Shown: piece by piece, positions 13,664-14,811 of the stretch | Numbering within the stretch: position 1 is the first letter of the stretch | Layout of the letters: the number at the start of each line of letters is the position of its first letter | DNA from: Saprospiraceae bacterium | Lineage (GTDB): Bacteria; Bacteroidota; Bacteroidia; Bacteroidales; JAIPBB01 | Reading direction: 5' to 3' | Assembly (NCBI GenBank): GCA_021739805.1 | Contig: JAIPBB010000113.1 | Location: 1-14,811, forward strand | DNA: 14,811 nucleotides | Notes under the pieces: generated by a model | What the model saw: only the letters and a program-made list of their open reading frames with translations | Told to the model about the DNA's origin: nothing | Databases searched by the model: none | Position numbers and translations under genes: made by a program

Positions 13664-14149
13664 ATGAAAAAATTAGAAATCATCTTTTCCCTATTATTAG
13701 TTATTTTAATAATAAGCTGCAATAATTCTACTGAGCAAGAGAATATTGATTATTTAAAGCTTAAAGCATCAATGCAAGTTTTGCATTGTGGAAATATGAC
13801 ATATGATACAGTGAAATTAGCAGTAGAGCAATTTGCGAAAATTGATGAATCAAAAATTTCTAATGGATTAATTGAATATTATTATGATTATGGACGAGCT
13901 TTACATTTTTTCGGTATAATGTCAGGCTCAGATACTTCAATATTGATTAACTCAAATAAATATTTGCTTTTAACTGCAGAAAATAGCGAAGAATTAAAAG
14001 GAGATGCATACGAAGAAATGTCATGGAATTATTTTATGATGAAAGATTGCCCTAATGCCAAAAAATATATGAAACTGGGTCATAAGTATCAGGACGAGAA
14101 ATATTGGAATCAGTATTTAATAGAAATAGTAGAAAGTGCTTGTAAATAA
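13664..14149 (+). CDS. Small lipoprotein with TPR-like helices, function unknown
   Basis: A 161-residue protein. I chose ATG 13664 because it places a proper lipoprotein signal at the N-terminus (MKKLEIIFSLLLVILIISC), with lipobox cysteine 19 followed by NNSTEQ. The in-frame TTG at 13625 would add 13 residues ahead of the signal and lies inside the -7 box. The mature part is helical, with repeat-like spacing: an ALHFFGIMSG helix, then LLLTAENSEELKGDAYEEMSWNYFMMKD and CPNAKKYMKLGHKYQDEKYW, which recalls tetratricopeptide helix pairs. It is likely anchored in the outer or inner membrane facing the periplasm. TPR-like parts usually bind other proteins; the partner is unknown. The next gene starts 84 bp downstream on the same strand. 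Confidence 0.7.
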   Translation: MKKLEIIFSLLLVILIISCNNSTEQENIDYLKLKASMQVLHCGNMTYDTVKLAVEQFAKIDESKISNGLIEYYYDYGRALHFFGIMSGSDTSILINSNKYLLLTAENSEELKGDAYEEMSWNYFMMKDCPNAKKYMKLGHKYQDEKYWNQYLIEIVESACK

Positions 14150-14233
14150 ATTAAAGCAGAAAAATGTAAATCCTTTCAAACAATAAAACAAATAGGCAAA
14201 TAAACATCTAAAAAACAACTAATTAACAAAATC

Positions 14234-14713
14234 ATGGAAGACAAGCTGAATGAAATTTTAGATTCAGATTTTACTGAAGAATTAATAAGGAGACGAAAAT
14301 TACTTCCCTGGTGGATTAAAATATTTGCATGGATTTTCTTAGTTTTTGGAGCGATATCTCCATTCGGATTGATATTTGGATTTTTGGGAATGAATTTTAT
14401 GCTTTCACTTTATGGAATTCAAACATATCAACCCGTATCAATAATTGGATTATTTTTAATTGGATTATTCTTGCTTAAAGGGATAACTGCATATAGTCTT
14501 TTGATGGAAAAGGATGGGGCAATTAGTCTTGCTCAAATTGATACAATAATTGGGATAGCTGTTTGTACTTTTATGATGCTCATCTACCCATTTATTAATA
14601 ATCTACCCGGCTTTCATCTCACTTTTCGACTTGAATTAGTGTTATTAATACCTTTTTTAATTAAATTGGGGAAAAGAAGTTGTCAAAAGTTGAATGTTGA
14701 AAAGAAAGAATGA
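14234..14713 (+). CDS. Multi-TM membrane protein of unknown function
   Basis: A 159-residue protein with a short charged cytoplasmic N-terminus (EELIRRRKLLPWW) followed by about four TM segments: near 27-47, 66-85, about 100-118, and 133-147. The segment SIIGLFLIGLFLLKGITAYS followed by LLMEKDGAISLAQIDTIIG recurs, as I recall, in unnamed Bacteroidota membrane proteins. I cannot assign a function. It has no promoter consensus in the 84-bp gap and may be read from the lipoprotein promoter. Its last codons and stop lie inside the left arm of a 15-bp inverted repeat (14704-14753). Confidence 0.75.
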   Translation: MEDKLNEILDSDFTEELIRRRKLLPWWIKIFAWIFLVFGAISPFGLIFGFLGMNFMLSLYGIQTYQPVSIIGLFLIGLFLLKGITAYSLLMEKDGAISLAQIDTIIGIAVCTFMMLIYPFINNLPGFHLTFRLELVLLIPFLIKLGKRSCQKLNVEKKE

Positions 14714-14753
14714 TACAATAATATTCAAAGTCAATAATTTGTATCATTCTTTC
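14704..14753. terminator. Perfect 15-bp inverted repeat overlapping a stop codon
   Basis: GAAAGAATGATACAA (14704-14718) and TTGTATCATTCTTTC (14739-14753) pair perfectly around a 20-nt loop. The left arm contains the stop codon (14711-14713) of the membrane-protein gene. A run of 12 A (14754-14765) follows on the plus strand, not the T-run of a classical terminator. It may still end the plus-strand transcript, or be a binding or mobile-element site; no gene was seen in the 46 bp after it. Confidence 0.5.
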
Positions 14754-14811
14754 AAAAAAAAAAAATGTTGTTAAGCAAAAGTATAATAAAAAAGAGATTT
14801 GTCCATATTTA

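Noticed and set aside
14765..14811. ATG at 14765 with a frame open to the window end
   Set aside because: Only 15 codons are visible, directly after an A-run; too short to support a gene.

Overview
The window looks like chromosomal DNA of a member of the Bacteroidota, probably an environmental Bacteroidales- or Flavobacteriia-like organism. The DNA is very AT-rich and genes lack clear Shine-Dalgarno sequences. Several genes are preceded by the Bacteroidota-type promoter (TTTG about 18-19 nt upstream of TAnnTTTG). The families present also fit: a DUF4197 lipoprotein, an AraC regulator with an N-terminal multi-TM domain, a SPASM radical-SAM protein, a GH29 fucosidase and several short lipoproteins.

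Layout. (1) 1-2660 is an accessory, defence-like stretch. It holds the 3' part of a PD-(D/E)XK (Mrr-like) nuclease gene, then a convergent two-gene operon (171-aa unknown plus 128-aa HEPN-like protein) that reads like a toxin-antitoxin or HEPN-partner module. (2) 2753-7510 is ordinary core-like DNA: a GT87/DUF2029 membrane glycosyltransferase, a nitroreductase, a DUF4197 lipoprotein, frr (ribosome recycling factor) and a SPASM radical-SAM protein. All three gaps at gene 3' ends in this stretch are filled by one repeat family: short GTCATT / AAATGAC boxes separated by small hairpins with differing but self-complementary stems. One gap also contains the widespread GTCATTGCGAG...GAAGCAATC palindrome. 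(3) 7672-9596 is a tight two-gene operon: an SMC/OLD-like ABC ATPase and a TOPRIM-type protein. It resembles a split OLD or PARIS-like anti-phage module and is the best candidate here for a little-described system. (4) 9598-11142 is a minus-strand operon of a PH-like membrane protein and a membrane-anchored AraC regulator. (5) 11259-13196 is a minus-strand pair: a secreted protein of unknown function and a secreted alpha-L-fucosidase. (6) 13346-14811 holds a 42-aa hydrophobic small protein, a lipoprotein, a multi-TM protein and a strong 15-bp inverted repeat.

The repeat arrays occur only in the core-like middle part and are absent from the 3' ends of the nuclease, HEPN and ATPase-TOPRIM genes. 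This fits, but does not prove, those modules being later arrivals. All functional calls come from motif recognition by eye; no database search was run.
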